From Paenibacillus sp. Root444D2 (GTDB lineage: Bacteria; Bacillota; Bacilli; Paenibacillales; NBRC-103111), in NCBI RefSeq assembly GCF_001426375.1, contig NZ_LMEO01000016.1:1-64000 (forward strand): a DNA stretch of 64,000 nucleotides, written 5' to 3'. Below, piece by piece: positions 9,372 to 18,186 of the stretch. A model generated the notes under the pieces. That model was not told the DNA's origin, made no database searches, and saw only the letters and a list, made by a program, of their open reading frames with translations. How positions within the stretch are numbered: position 1 is the first letter of the stretch; each line of letters starts with the position of its first letter. Both the position numbers and the translations under genes were made by a program.

Positions 9372-10253
9372 ATGGGTAGCATGATTCGGATTACAGGTTT
9401 ACTTGTGACGATGTTTCTGAGTGGGTCCAGCTTAATTGGATGCTCGACACCAGAATTACATAAAAGGAAGGACCCGAAATCAGTATCCATCGAGACATTG
9501 CAGCTTTCACCAGCTGGAACAGGGAAGACATCCGCACCTTCCACAGCGACTTACGTAGACGACGAAATCGTGGAAACGCAGCATTCATACACGGGACCTC
9601 CACATATCTCTTCTTCTGGCAAAATTGCCTATCTCACCTTCGATGACGGACCCTCTGAGAGTACGAGCAAGATACTTCATATTTTAAAAAGATTCGGTGT
9701 CACCGCCACTTTTTTTGTTGTCGGCGCGGATACGAGCGAGGGGAGGGCGCTTTATAAGCAAATCGTCGCTGAAGGCCATGTTCTAGGGAATCATACATAC
9801 TCACATGACTATAATCGTATTTATAAATCACCTGAGGCATTCATGAAGGATGTGCATAGGTTGGATCAGCTCTTGGAGGAAACGGTCGGTTATCGTCCAG
9901 ATATTTTGCGATTTCCTGGAGGGTCGAATAATCACTTGAGCTGGAAGCCAGGAGGCAGAGGGATTATGAGTAAAGTAGCTAGCGTGGTAAAAAAGGAGGG
10001 GTACCAGTATTTCGACTGGAATGTGAGCTCAACGGATGCGGCAGCTCCTGTGCAAGACAGGGAAATGATTATCGACTCCGTGCTTAGCGCAAGCCGCGGC
10101 AAGAAGAGCATTATTGTGCTGATGCACGATAACACCTACAAGACGACAACCTTAGAAGCGCTGCCTATCGTGATCAAAAAGCTGCAAGCAGCCGGCTTTC
10201 ATTTTGAAAAATTGAAGAAATCCTCATTCACGTTCCAATTCTTGGAACCATAA
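9372..10253 (+). CDS. Polysaccharide deacetylase family lipoprotein (NodB domain)
   Basis: Extracytoplasmic deacetylase of the NodB/CE4 family, 293 residues. A lipobox SLIGC (Cys24) indicates membrane anchoring. The NodB domain starts near 85: TFDDGPSES holds the catalytic and metal Asp (91-92), His141 and His145 in GNHTYSHDY complete the metal triad, and RFPGGSNN, DWNVSSTDA and VLMHDN are the later family motifs. The substrate is probably peptidoglycan or another N-acetylated glycan; chitin is possible. The start follows AGGGGGGACA. It stands alone, with a palindrome and a solitary repeat copy upstream. Confidence 0.9.
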   Translation: MGSMIRITGLLVTMFLSGSSLIGCSTPELHKRKDPKSVSIETLQLSPAGTGKTSAPSTATYVDDEIVETQHSYTGPPHISSSGKIAYLTFDDGPSESTSKILHILKRFGVTATFFVVGADTSEGRALYKQIVAEGHVLGNHTYSHDYNRIYKSPEAFMKDVHRLDQLLEETVGYRPDILRFPGGSNNHLSWKPGGRGIMSKVASVVKKEGYQYFDWNVSSTDAAAPVQDREMIIDSVLSASRGKKSIIVLMHDNTYKTTTLEALPIVIKKLQAAGFHFEKLKKSSFTFQFLEP

Positions 10254-10319
10254 CAGTTGCAGATACCTCTTACTTTGACTACGATAAAGATAGTCGAATG
10301 AGAGAGGCTGGCGTTATCT

Positions 10320-11207
10320 ATGCCTGATGTGTTACAGATTGGACCGTTTCAACTGCAAGGAAGATTACTGGCGCTGCTGCTAGCTTGTGCTTTGGGATTA
10401 TGGCTAATCCGGAGAGTAACGCAACGTTTGTTGAAAGACACCGAAATCGTGATTGCCAAGCCTATTGAGGATCTTGTTTTTAACAGTGCTATTATCGTTT
10501 TACTGACTTGGAAGCTAGGGGGCATTGTCACGCAGCCATCCCTATTGTGGAATAATCCATTAAAGCTGCTTATGGTGTCTGGCTCGGGCACGGAGATTGC
10601 TTTAGGTGTGCTGATTACTTGTATCTACATGTACTACCAAATCCGAAAAAATCGAATACCACTCTTCCTTGTGCTGGATGTTATAACAATTGGAATAACG
10701 GGTGCTGTTTTCCTATTCTGCGCACTGATTCCAGCATATGGGCTGGCTACAGCGGTACCTTGGGGTATAGGAGTCGATGGTACGGTATCTCGTTTTCATC
10801 CTTATCACGCTTATATTTCGCTGCTTCTTGTGCCGCTCCTTATTTGGCAGCATGTTATAGAGCCGCGGAAGAAGACGCTTGGACAAGGCGTACTGTTCAA
10901 ATATTTGCTTTTGTACGGGGGCACGGCAGGGATGCTGACCAGCTTTTTTGCTGCAGCTAAACCGACATTGCTGTATCTTAGCTTAGCGCAGCTATTGTTT
11001 CTATTCATGCTTATCATTGGAATGCTTCTCCCCGTTTTGACACATAATACTAGCAGAAGGGAGCTGAGTGCAATGAGTCAAAACGATTCCAAGACGCAAA
11101 TCCAGCAAGAACAGCAAAACCAAGAGCGCGAGAAGTCCGCAACACCTGCAGGGAAAGAGGGCTTTGTTGATAAGAAATTGGACGGTCCCAACCGACCTTC
11201 GACATGA
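10320..11207 (+). CDS. Multipass membrane protein, distant Lgt-like
   Basis: A 295-residue protein with about seven hydrophobic helices over 1-245, then a hydrophilic Gln/Glu/Lys-rich tail (about 250-295). The N-terminus (LQIGPFQLQGRLLALLLA) and a late HPYHAYISLLLVPL segment recall prolipoprotein diacylglyceryl transferase, but the Arg-rich Lgt signature is not evident, so enzyme activity is doubtful. The stop overlaps the next gene's start by 4 nt (ATGA), so the pair should be coupled. I do not recognise a firm function. Confidence 0.7.
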   Translation: MPDVLQIGPFQLQGRLLALLLACALGLWLIRRVTQRLLKDTEIVIAKPIEDLVFNSAIIVLLTWKLGGIVTQPSLLWNNPLKLLMVSGSGTEIALGVLITCIYMYYQIRKNRIPLFLVLDVITIGITGAVFLFCALIPAYGLATAVPWGIGVDGTVSRFHPYHAYISLLLVPLLIWQHVIEPRKKTLGQGVLFKYLLLYGGTAGMLTSFFAAAKPTLLYLSLAQLLFLFMLIIGMLLPVLTHNTSRRELSAMSQNDSKTQIQQEQQNQEREKSATPAGKEGFVDKKLDGPNRPST

Positions 11208-11611
11208 GTCAAGACAAGAATAAGATGGCCAAATCAGCTCAAGTACAAAGCAATCAGAACCAAAGCAATCTCGATCCGTTCGAGATTGAATTTCTCCCTC
11301 AGTTTGAACAAGGGCGCGGTCCGCGAGAAGCTTTTGAAAATGAGCATGGCGTCGTCATCGGCGACCATGAGTATGAATCGGACAATTCACCGCTAGAGCA
11401 GTGGACGGCTGAGACCGACCCTGCGGTCATGGCCGGAGATGAATGGGTTCATCCTTTTAAGGATATTGGGTTCCAAAGTGCCGAGAATCGCGAATATTTT
11501 GAAAAAGGTATCGTACCGCAAAGCGGTATCTTCATGCATCCGGATAAAGATGTTTCTTATGATCCGTACAAGGAATCGATAAAGAAGAAGGAAGATGAAG
11601 CGGAAGCGTAA
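11204..11611 (+). CDS. DUF3905 family protein
   Basis: A soluble, acidic protein of 135 residues without membrane segments. The core motifs DPFEIEFLPQF, GVVIGDHEYES, NSPLEQW and GDEWVHPFKDIGFQ match, from memory, the DUF3905 family of Bacillales. No function is known to me. The N-terminal 25 residues are Gln/Asn-rich and low complexity, like the tail of the preceding membrane protein, with which it overlaps by 4 nt. The C-terminus is charged (KKKEDEAEA). Confidence 0.8.
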   Translation: MSQDKNKMAKSAQVQSNQNQSNLDPFEIEFLPQFEQGRGPREAFENEHGVVIGDHEYESDNSPLEQWTAETDPAVMAGDEWVHPFKDIGFQSAENREYFEKGIVPQSGIFMHPDKDVSYDPYKESIKKKEDEAEA

Positions 11612-11732
11612 AAGCTTTCGCTTTATTTCTATTTGGGACATTGGACTTTGCTTTCACGGCTATCGGATGTATAATATAAGTTGTAACGATTACGTTTTGA
11701 GAGTAACTAATAAATCCTAAGGGGTGGCACAT

Positions 11733-12170
11733 ATGGCAATGTCTTTTGATTCTTACATGAAAGATATGGTTAAACCGATGAGAGAAGATTTGACTCGTCT
11801 GGGTATTACAGAGCTTCTTACACCAGAGCAAGTAGAAGAAGCGATTGAAAAATCGAAGGATGGCACGATGCTGTTAGTCGTCAATTCCGTTTGTGGTTGC
11901 GCAGCCGGCCAATGCCGTCCAGGTGTAGCCAAAGCACTTCAAAACGATACACTGCCAACATACACATACACCGTGTTCGCTGGACAAGAGAAGGATGCAA
12001 CAGCGAAAGCGCGTGAATTCTTAGCGCCATACCCGCCATCATCCCCTTCCATCGCATTATTCAAAAATGGTGAACTCGCTCACTTCATTCAACGTCACCA
12101 AATCGAAGACCGCTCCGCGGATATGATTGCTGGCGACTTAATTAGTGCCTTCAATGAATTCTGTAAATAA
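11733..12170 (+). CDS. Bacilliredoxin, BrxA/BrxB family
   Basis: Small cytosolic thiol protein, 145 residues, close to the 144-145 typical of YphP/YqiW. These proteins remove bacillithiol from S-bacillithiolated proteins after oxidative stress. The active site Cys54-Gly-Cys56 lies in NSVCGCAAGQCRPG. I chose the ATG at 11733 and not the GTG at 11724, because AAGGGGTG ends about 6 nt before this ATG and overlaps the GTG. It is monocistronic, with a terminator just downstream. Confidence 0.93.
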   Translation: MAMSFDSYMKDMVKPMREDLTRLGITELLTPEQVEEAIEKSKDGTMLLVVNSVCGCAAGQCRPGVAKALQNDTLPTYTYTVFAGQEKDATAKAREFLAPYPPSSPSIALFKNGELAHFIQRHQIEDRSADMIAGDLISAFNEFCK

Positions 12171-12196
12171 TAAATAGCATTAAGTAGAATTCGGAA

Positions 12197-12237
12197 AGGC
12201 CCGCCTTGCAGTATTTGCAAGGGGGTCTTTTTGCTTT
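12197..12237 (+). terminator. Terminator of the bacilliredoxin gene
   Basis: GCCTTGCA-gtatt-TGCAAGGG stem flanked by GGCCC/GGGTC pairing, followed by TTTTTGCTTTTT. Confidence 0.8.
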
Positions 12238-12343
12238 TTGAAGCCATGTCCGATGGATTTGCCTTTGAAATTTCAGGAATGAAAGTCTATACTAAATCTT
12301 AAAGAATGAATGGTTTCAAACTATAGAAAAGGTGGAGAGATGC

Positions 12344-13153
12344 ATGAGTTTGCAAACCGAAATTATCGCGAAGCTCGGCGTTAAGCCGGAGATTAATGTG
12401 GATGAAGAAATCCGCAAACGTGTGGACTTTCTGAAAAACTATGTATTGGGTGCGAACGCAAACGGCCTGCTGATTGCCATCAGCGGCGGCATCGATAGTG
12501 CTGTAGCTACGGGTTTATGCAAGCAAACGACGGACGAGCTGACGGCCGAGAAGGGCAAAGAGTACAAAACCGTCGGTGTGTTTCAGCCATACGGTCAGCA
12601 AGTGGATATCGAGGATAGCTACGCGGTGGCCAAAGCCTTCGATTTGAAATATCAAATCGAGAATAATATTGAAGAGGCCGTTGACGAAATCGCCATTGAA
12701 GTCGAGTATGGTCTTAAGCATATCGGTGTTCATCAGCATGTAAGCCGCGGCGGCAAAGGCAACATCAAAGCGCGGACACGCATGGTTATGCAGTATGCAC
12801 TTGCTTTTGAACTTGGCCTGATCGTTGTAGGGACAGACCATGCATCTGAAGCGATCACTGGCTTCTTTACCAAATATGGCGACGGTGCGGTCGACATTAC
12901 GCCGCTGAGCACGCTGAACAAGCGTCAAGTGCGTTCATTGGCCTCGAAGCTTGGCGTACCGCAAAGCGTGTTGGATAAAGCTCCGACAGCCGGACTTTGG
13001 GACGGCCAGACGGACGAGAACGAACTGGGTATTACATATGGAGATAACAGTGACTATCTCGAGGGCAAGCAAATTGATCCGGCTGTGCAGGAGAAGCTGG
13101 AGAAGCAATATTTGAAAACGGAGCATAAACGAATCCCGATCCCGGGTGTATAG
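12344..13153 (+). CDS. nadE: NH3-dependent NAD+ synthetase
   Basis: Cytosolic ATP-dependent synthetase that amidates deamido-NAD+, the last step of NAD biosynthesis; 269 residues, like bacterial NadE lacking a glutaminase domain. The PP-loop SGGIDS is at 47-52. NIKARTRMVMQYA, VGTDHASEAITGFFTKYGDG and LNKRQVRSLA are conserved family stretches. The C-terminus ends TEHKRIPIPGV, a little shorter than in Bacillus. I chose ATG 12344, not GTG 12332, because AAGGTGGAGA lies directly before it. It converges on the aldo/keto reductase across a shared terminator. Confidence 0.95.
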   Translation: MSLQTEIIAKLGVKPEINVDEEIRKRVDFLKNYVLGANANGLLIAISGGIDSAVATGLCKQTTDELTAEKGKEYKTVGVFQPYGQQVDIEDSYAVAKAFDLKYQIENNIEEAVDEIAIEVEYGLKHIGVHQHVSRGGKGNIKARTRMVMQYALAFELGLIVVGTDHASEAITGFFTKYGDGAVDITPLSTLNKRQVRSLASKLGVPQSVLDKAPTAGLWDGQTDENELGITYGDNSDYLEGKQIDPAVQEKLEKQYLKTEHKRIPIPGV

Positions 13154-13173
13154 GGCTTCGCAAAGACATAAAA

Positions 13174-13206
13174 CAACCCCCGGCCAAAGAGGTCGGGGGT
13201 TGTTAT
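13174..13206. terminator. Bidirectional terminator between nadE and the reductase
   Basis: AACAACCCCCG..GCC / GGTCGGGGGTTGTT forms a very stable stem between two convergent genes. A-rich and T-rich flanks fit use from both sides. Confidence 0.8.
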
Positions 13207-13217
13207 CGTGAACGATT

Positions 13218-14195
13218 CTATGGCATCTGTTGGCCGCGGGAGCTCGTATAGAGGGTATACCACTCTTCGCGAGTCAGGGATTCGGCTATTCTCACGGCGT
13301 CTTTGCAAGCGACAATGCGATCGGCGGAAGACGTACCGATAACCGGTTGAATGCGAGCAGGGTGCTTCATGAGCCATCCGAGCACGATGGATTCCGGTTT
13401 AGTTTCATATTTGTCGGCTAATGTCTGCACGAGAGCCGTTGTTTGTCTCACAGTTTCAGGCGCGTCATCGAGACTGCCGCCAGAGAACTTTCCATTGGCA
13501 AGAGGTCCCCAAGCCTGGATTTGAATGTCTTGCATTTGGCAATGCTCCATGATGCCGTCTGCGAAATTGGTGTCCAAGCCGGCCTTCTGGTTGACTGAAA
13601 TGCCTTGATCCAGCCAGTCTAGACGGGCTAGGCTCATTTCCAATTGATTCACAACGAGCGGTTCTGGCAATGAATTTTGAATGAAACGAATTTGTGCGGA
13701 TGACATGTTGGAAACACCGAAATGACGCACTTTTCCAGCTGACCTCAATTGATTAAAAGCTTCAGAAATCTCTTCCGGTTCCATAAGCGGGTCTGGACGA
13801 TGAAGCAAGAGAATATCCAGATGTTCCACACCAAGACGCTGTAGAATCCCATCAACCGAGCTTATGATATGGCTTTTGGAGAAGTCAAAGCGAGTTGGAA
13901 GCACTCCGTCACTAGGACGAATTCCACATTTGGATTGCAGAATGATTTGGTCGCGCAGATCAGGTCTTTTTTTGAGGATTTCTCCGAAAATAGATTCGGA
14001 TTTGCCTTTTTTATAAATATCAGCATGATCGAACATCGTAATACCAATCGACAATGCAGCTTCTACAGCTTTTTCAGCGATGATGTAATCTTCCTTTGTA
14101 TAAGGAGTCGAATTCCATTCCCCGCCAATTCCCATACATCCATAGACAACTCGGCTATTCGATATTCCACGTTTCTCAAGTGGCATGATTCTCAT
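13218..14195 (-). CDS. Aldo/keto reductase (YcsN/YdhF-like)
   Basis: NAD(P)H-dependent oxidoreductase of the AKR superfamily, 325 residues with a (beta/alpha)8 barrel pattern. Visible family marks are VYGCMGIGG near the N-terminus, Asp/Tyr of the tetrad in MFDHADIYKKG, Lys in ILQSKCGIR, LLLHRPDPLM, FGVSNM, and cofactor-site residues in VIGTSSADRI near the C-terminus. The ATG is preceded by GGGAGG at an 8-nt gap on the minus strand. It is monocistronic and the substrate is unknown. Confidence 0.9.
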   Translation of the reverse strand: MRIMPLEKRGISNSRVVYGCMGIGGEWNSTPYTKEDYIIAEKAVEAALSIGITMFDHADIYKKGKSESIFGEILKKRPDLRDQIILQSKCGIRPSDGVLPTRFDFSKSHIISSVDGILQRLGVEHLDILLLHRPDPLMEPEEISEAFNQLRSAGKVRHFGVSNMSSAQIRFIQNSLPEPLVVNQLEMSLARLDWLDQGISVNQKAGLDTNFADGIMEHCQMQDIQIQAWGPLANGKFSGGSLDDAPETVRQTTALVQTLADKYETKPESIVLGWLMKHPARIQPVIGTSSADRIVACKDAVRIAESLTREEWYTLYTSSRGQQMP

Positions 14196-14428
14196 TATGT
14201 CGGCCTCCCAGCATTTAAATCTATACCCAGTATACCCCTAGTCGAGGCTCGGCATAAGAGCTGAAAATAGTGTAACTTACTTACCTCGAAGTAAGCGTTG
14301 GGGGAGAAGAATGAACAAGGATAGACTAGGGGCAAGTACAGACAAGCTCTTACTCCCCCTTGACCGCAAGCAAGGAATCATGTAAATTGTACGCACAACG
14401 TTGCAAGAAAAGTGGGGCTTAGGTGTCT

Positions 14429-14815
14429 ATGATTATTGGAGTCGGAATGGATTTAGTTGAAATTGCACGGCTTCGCAAAATGTTAGAGGGTTCGACGGGT
14501 GAAAGGTTTCTTGAGCGGATTCTAACGCCTCAGGAGAGAGAGTTGGCGCAGAGACGGCGTGGCCGGCTTGCTGAGTTTGCTTCTGGCCGCTTTGCTGCTA
14601 AGGAGGCCATTGTCAAAGCGATTGGCTGCGGCATCGGCAAGCAAATTGGCTTTCAAGACGTCGAGGTGCTGCCGGATGAACTTGGCAAACCGATATGCCG
14701 TGTGAACGAGGCAGCGCTGCTGCGGGCAGGCTTAATAGGCAGCCACCGCATCCATATTAGCATAACCCATACGGAATCGATGGCTGCCGCCTATGCAATT
14801 GTGGAGAAAGTCTAA
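14429..14815 (+). CDS. acpS: Holo-[acyl-carrier-protein] synthase
   Basis: Transfers the 4'-phosphopantetheine arm of CoA to acyl carrier protein; 128 residues, forming trimers in known homologues. Metal and CoA residues sit in GMDLVEI near the start and in FAAKEAIVKAIGCGIG; the C-terminal HISITHTESMAAA motif is also present. ATG 14429 gives MIIGVGMD, matching the family start. An in-frame GTG at 14423 adds two residues and cannot be excluded because the ribosome site (GTGGGGC or AGGTG) is ambiguous. The stop is 7 bp from the convergent cytochrome gene's stop. Confidence 0.93.
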   Translation: MIIGVGMDLVEIARLRKMLEGSTGERFLERILTPQERELAQRRRGRLAEFASGRFAAKEAIVKAIGCGIGKQIGFQDVEVLPDELGKPICRVNEAALLRAGLIGSHRIHISITHTESMAAAYAIVEKV

Positions 14816-14822
14816 TCGGCGA

Positions 14823-15299
14823 CTACTTCTTCGAATTGAGCCACTCGGATAGAAGTCCGATATCTTCTTCGGAAATCTTGGTATTATAGACGGGCATGCC
14901 GCCTCCGCCATTCTTGATCTTGTTCGCGATTTGCTCGCTGCTCAGTCTGCTGCCGACCTTTTGCAAATTCGTCTTAGGTCCGACTTTGCCAGCAAGATCA
15001 ACGCCGTGGCAGCTGATGCACTTATTCGTTGTGAAGAGCTCCTGCGCCTTCACGAACGCAGGGTTGCTCTCGGCGGCCGCAGTTGCTGCCGGTGTCTTCG
15101 TGGCGGCGCTGCCACCCGAAGTACCGCCGCCGCACGCGGCCAGCGCTAGAACCATCGGCGCAATGATGAGCGCGCCGATGGTTCTAAACCGCCGTACTGC
15201 TTGCAGCGGCGGTCTAGATGTTATGCCGGATTGCTTATCCTCCGGCATCCGATATTCGTTCAGGCTTGCGCGAGTGCAAGCCTTTTTGCTTTGTTCCAT
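14823..15299 (-). CDS. Cytochrome c551-type lipoprotein
   Basis: A membrane-attached c-type cytochrome of 158 residues for electron transfer on the outer face. After an unusually long cytoplasmic N-terminus (about 40 residues, basic) comes a hydrophobic helix ending ALAACGG, a lipobox. A Gly/Ala/Thr linker leads to the haem domain with CISCH and the Met ligand in GGGMPVYN. It resembles cytochrome c551 (CccB) of Bacillus. AGGAGG stands 9 nt before the ATG. It begins 13 nt after the stop of the upstream membrane protein on the same strand, suggesting an operon. Confidence 0.85.
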   Translation of the reverse strand: MEQSKKACTRASLNEYRMPEDKQSGITSRPPLQAVRRFRTIGALIIAPMVLALAACGGGTSGGSAATKTPAATAAAESNPAFVKAQELFTTNKCISCHGVDLAGKVGPKTNLQKVGSRLSSEQIANKIKNGGGGMPVYNTKISEEDIGLLSEWLNSKK

Positions 15300-15312
15300 A
15301 GTGAGCTTCCTC

Positions 15313-15981
15313 CTACCGTCCCCAAATTCGCAGCATATAACCGCTTAGAATAAGGCTAATGCCGCCCATTCCTTCCAATACAACACCGGAGTAACCTAAA
15401 TACCATACGCCCATCAGGGCAGACAAGGCGAAAAGCCACAAGCCAAGGTAAACAAGCGGTCTACCTAGCAGGAGCCCAACCTGCACGAACCCGATGGCGA
15501 GAATGAACGCTCGAAGCACTGGAGCGAAGAGCGGGCTAACAGCGCCAATGGCCTCGAGCAGGGCAACGGCTGCAATGAGCATCGCTCCAGGCAGCACTAG
15601 AAGCGCTGGATGTCCCCAGCCGCTGCGCTCACCAGCATTTGACCTCGCGCCTGCATGTCCATCCAAGCCAGTTGATCTTTCACGCGCGCCTTCAGCAGAG
15701 TCAGCCCTAAATTCCTTGCGCAGGCTCCATATCTGAATCAAGCTGGCCACAACCGCTGTGATAAAAGCCGCTTGCTTCAACCAATCCAAGTCGCGCCAAT
15801 AAATCGCAAAATCGACAAGTGCGCTGAACATCCATTCCGCACCCCAAATGAATAGAAGCGGGATTAATGCGTTAGCTTGACCGATCCAGGCTTTTCTTTT
15901 ATTCTCCAAGTCCTGCTGCTTTTTATTCTCCAAGTCCTTCTGATTCGTATTTGCCAAACCTGTTTGTTTTGAGTTTTGCAT
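15313..15981 (-). CDS. Membrane protein of unknown function
   Basis: A 222-residue protein with a charged N-terminal stretch containing an imperfect duplication (KDLENKK / QDLENKR, about 13-28). About six hydrophobic helices follow, broken by an Arg/Gly/Ala-rich soluble loop (about 90-120). The start chosen gives MQNSKQTG because AGAGGTG precedes it; the frame is open farther upstream but would run into the divergent mutY leader. It is the first gene of a likely pair with the cytochrome c gene. No function is recognised. Confidence 0.7.
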   Translation of the reverse strand: MQNSKQTGLANTNQKDLENKKQQDLENKRKAWIGQANALIPLLFIWGAEWMFSALVDFAIYWRDLDWLKQAAFITAVVASLIQIWSLRKEFRADSAEGARERSTGLDGHAGARSNAGERSGWGHPALLVLPGAMLIAAVALLEAIGAVSPLFAPVLRAFILAIGFVQVGLLLGRPLVYLGLWLFALSALMGVWYLGYSGVVLEGMGGISLILSGYMLRIWGR

Positions 15982-16080
15982 ACATTCACCTCTAGTTTTA
16001 TGTTCCACACTTCTCGTATAATGGAAACATGTCCATTCATTCATTATAACTGGAACGTGCCCCATAGAGAAGGAGAGCTC

Positions 16081-17205
16081 ATGTACAGCGAAGAACAGAA
16101 AGTTTATTTTTCCAAAAATCTATTGGATTGGTACCAAACGCATAAACGGGATTTACCATGGCGAAGAAGCAAAAACCCTTATTATATATGGATTTCCGAA
16201 GTCATGCTGCAGCAAACCCGGGTGGATACGGTGATTCCGTATTTCCATCGCTTCGTCGAGCAATTTCCAACGGTTGAGGCATTGGCTACAGCGCCAGAGG
16301 AGAACGTACTCAAAGCTTGGGAAGGGCTCGGCTATTACTCGCGTGCAAGAAATCTTCAAACGGCAGTCAGAGAAGTTCACGAGCGTTATAATGGTATCGT
16401 CCCCCAAAATAAAGAAGAGATTTCCTCGCTCAAAGGCGTCGGCCCCTACACATCAGGAGCGATCCTCAGCATCGCCTATAATAAACCTGAACCTGCCGTG
16501 GACGGCAATGTTATGCGAGTACTGTCACGCTATTTTTTAATTGAAGAAGATATTATGAAGCCTGCAACCCGGACCAAAATGGAGAAGTTGGCACGCGAAC
16601 TCATTTTAGAAGGTACGGCAAGTGATTTCAATCAAGCGCTTATGGAGCTTGGGGCAATGGTATGTACGCCTCGTTCACCGCACTGTTTGACGTGCCCTGT
16701 TATGGCGCATTGCTCGGCTCGGGAAGCTGGTATGGAAGAAGCCCTGCCCATCAAAAAGAAAGCCAAACCTCCGCGTCCTGAACTGCGTGCAGTGGCTTTA
16801 ATAGAAGGTACAGGTGAGAACGAAGGGAAATGGTTGATCAGGCAGCGGCCGCAAGAGGGATTGCTCGCTCGTATGTGGGAGCTGCCGCATGTGGCGTGGA
16901 AGTCTGAAGGATGGAATACGGATGAGGATAATAGGAGTGAGCTCCGTCAAGCCCTTGTGGATCAGGAACAAATCGGTATTGAGCCTAACGAGTGGTTCAT
17001 GGATACCGAACATATTTTCAGTCATATTGTTTGGAAAATGAAAGTATACCGCGCTAAGCTAAGCAACTCTAACCGCCCAAGTACTGGAGGGGAATGGATC
17101 CCTTTTCATTATCGTTGGGTAGGCCCGGACGAGCTCGATCAATACGCTTTTCCGAACGTTTTTATACGGATTATGAAAGAGTGGCAGGAGAGAAACGAGG
17201 AGTAA
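16081..17205 (+). CDS. mutY: A/G-specific adenine DNA glycosylase
   Basis: Base-excision repair enzyme that removes adenine mispaired with 8-oxoguanine; 374 residues. The catalytic Glu lies in SEVMLQQTRVD, the helix-hairpin-helix in LKGVGPYTSGA and the catalytic Asp in VDGNVMRVL. A [4Fe-4S] cluster is bound by the four Cys in CTPRSPHCLTCPVMAHC. A NUDIX-like C-terminal domain (about 230-370) recognises 8-oxoG. I chose ATG 16081 with GAAGGAGAG just upstream; the upstream extension has no homologous look and overlaps the divergent gene. Confidence 0.95.
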   Translation: MYSEEQKVYFSKNLLDWYQTHKRDLPWRRSKNPYYIWISEVMLQQTRVDTVIPYFHRFVEQFPTVEALATAPEENVLKAWEGLGYYSRARNLQTAVREVHERYNGIVPQNKEEISSLKGVGPYTSGAILSIAYNKPEPAVDGNVMRVLSRYFLIEEDIMKPATRTKMEKLARELILEGTASDFNQALMELGAMVCTPRSPHCLTCPVMAHCSAREAGMEEALPIKKKAKPPRPELRAVALIEGTGENEGKWLIRQRPQEGLLARMWELPHVAWKSEGWNTDEDNRSELRQALVDQEQIGIEPNEWFMDTEHIFSHIVWKMKVYRAKLSNSNRPSTGGEWIPFHYRWVGPDELDQYAFPNVFIRIMKEWQERNEE

Positions 17206-17227
17206 CTTCCTCCGCTTTCTCTTTTTT

Positions 17228-17911
17228 TTATCGAATCTCACTCTTAATGGCATCCACATTTCTTAATGTGATTAACTTTTTATCAATTTGTATAAGTTCG
17301 TCATCGAGGAGCTCCTGCAGCACCTTGGTTACAGACTCTCGCACAGTGCCAACCATATTAGCTAGCTGCTGATGTGTAAGTTTTACATTAATCAGAAGAC
17401 CTTCCGGTGTAGGAACACCATGCTGCTCGGATAGACGGATAATAGTCTTCATGATACGAGAGCGAACCCCTAAGAACGTAAGGTCGTAGATTTGATCATT
17501 GGCCAGACGCAGTCGTCCCATCGTGGTTTCTAGGAGCTTTAAGCATAGCTTAGGGCTCTTTTCCATGAACTGAGTGAATACCGTACGTTTAAGGACATAA
17601 AGTGTGCAAGACTCCATCGTTTCGGCGGTTGCTGACCGAGTATGACCGCTGCCTATCAAGGACATTTCACCGAAAAAATCCCCATCGCGAAACAGAGCTA
17701 GAATAATTTCCTTGGCTTCATCCAAGCGATAAATTTTCACGACACCTGATTTAATTAGAAATAATTCCTCGCCTTCATCACCCTCGAGAAAAAGAATTCC
17801 GCCCTTTTTTGCTTTTTTTTCTGTGAATAAAGGGGCAATTGCCTGTAGATCTTCTTCCGAAAGCTCTTGAAATAAGGGGACATTTTGGAGTAAAGAAACG
17901 ATTGTTTTCAC
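17228..17911 (-). CDS. Crp/Fnr family transcription regulator
   Basis: A 227-residue regulator. The N-terminal cyclic-nucleotide-binding-like beta barrel (about 1-120) includes LFLEGDEGEELFLIKSG and GDFFGEMSLIG. A long dimer helix follows, then a winged helix-turn-helix (about 150-220) with LTHQQLANMVGTVRESVTK. No Fnr-type N-terminal Cys cluster is present, so it is not an oxygen sensor of that kind; the ligand is unknown. It converges on mutY with about 20 bp between stops. Confidence 0.92.
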   Translation of the reverse strand: MKTIVSLLQNVPLFQELSEEDLQAIAPLFTEKKAKKGGILFLEGDEGEELFLIKSGVVKIYRLDEAKEIILALFRDGDFFGEMSLIGSGHTRSATAETMESCTLYVLKRTVFTQFMEKSPKLCLKLLETTMGRLRLANDQIYDLTFLGVRSRIMKTIIRLSEQHGVPTPEGLLINVKLTHQQLANMVGTVRESVTKVLQELLDDELIQIDKKLITLRNVDAIKSEIR

Positions 17912-18186
17912 CAGGTATTCATCTCATTTCGGCCATATTAAACGACCAGCTGTTCGCCAGATGCCGGATTCACCTGTATTAGGGAAAAGCCAAGGCATAA
18001 GGGGAGATCGCGATGTTGCCCTCGGATCAGCTTGACCATGTCTATATCCTACAGCTTTCTGGTGTTTGCGTAAAGAACTTCCAGCGCGTGATGTACGGGG
18101 AGGGCTTTGTGTTTGAAAATTAAAAATCTGTCTATTTACAACTTGCCTTAATATGATAAAATCTTAAAAAAGATGGGGGTGCGAAT

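Noticed and set aside
14270-14428. Small RNA or riboswitch before acpS
   Set aside because: No terminator, conserved stem or regulator site could be shown; left as plain intergenic DNA.
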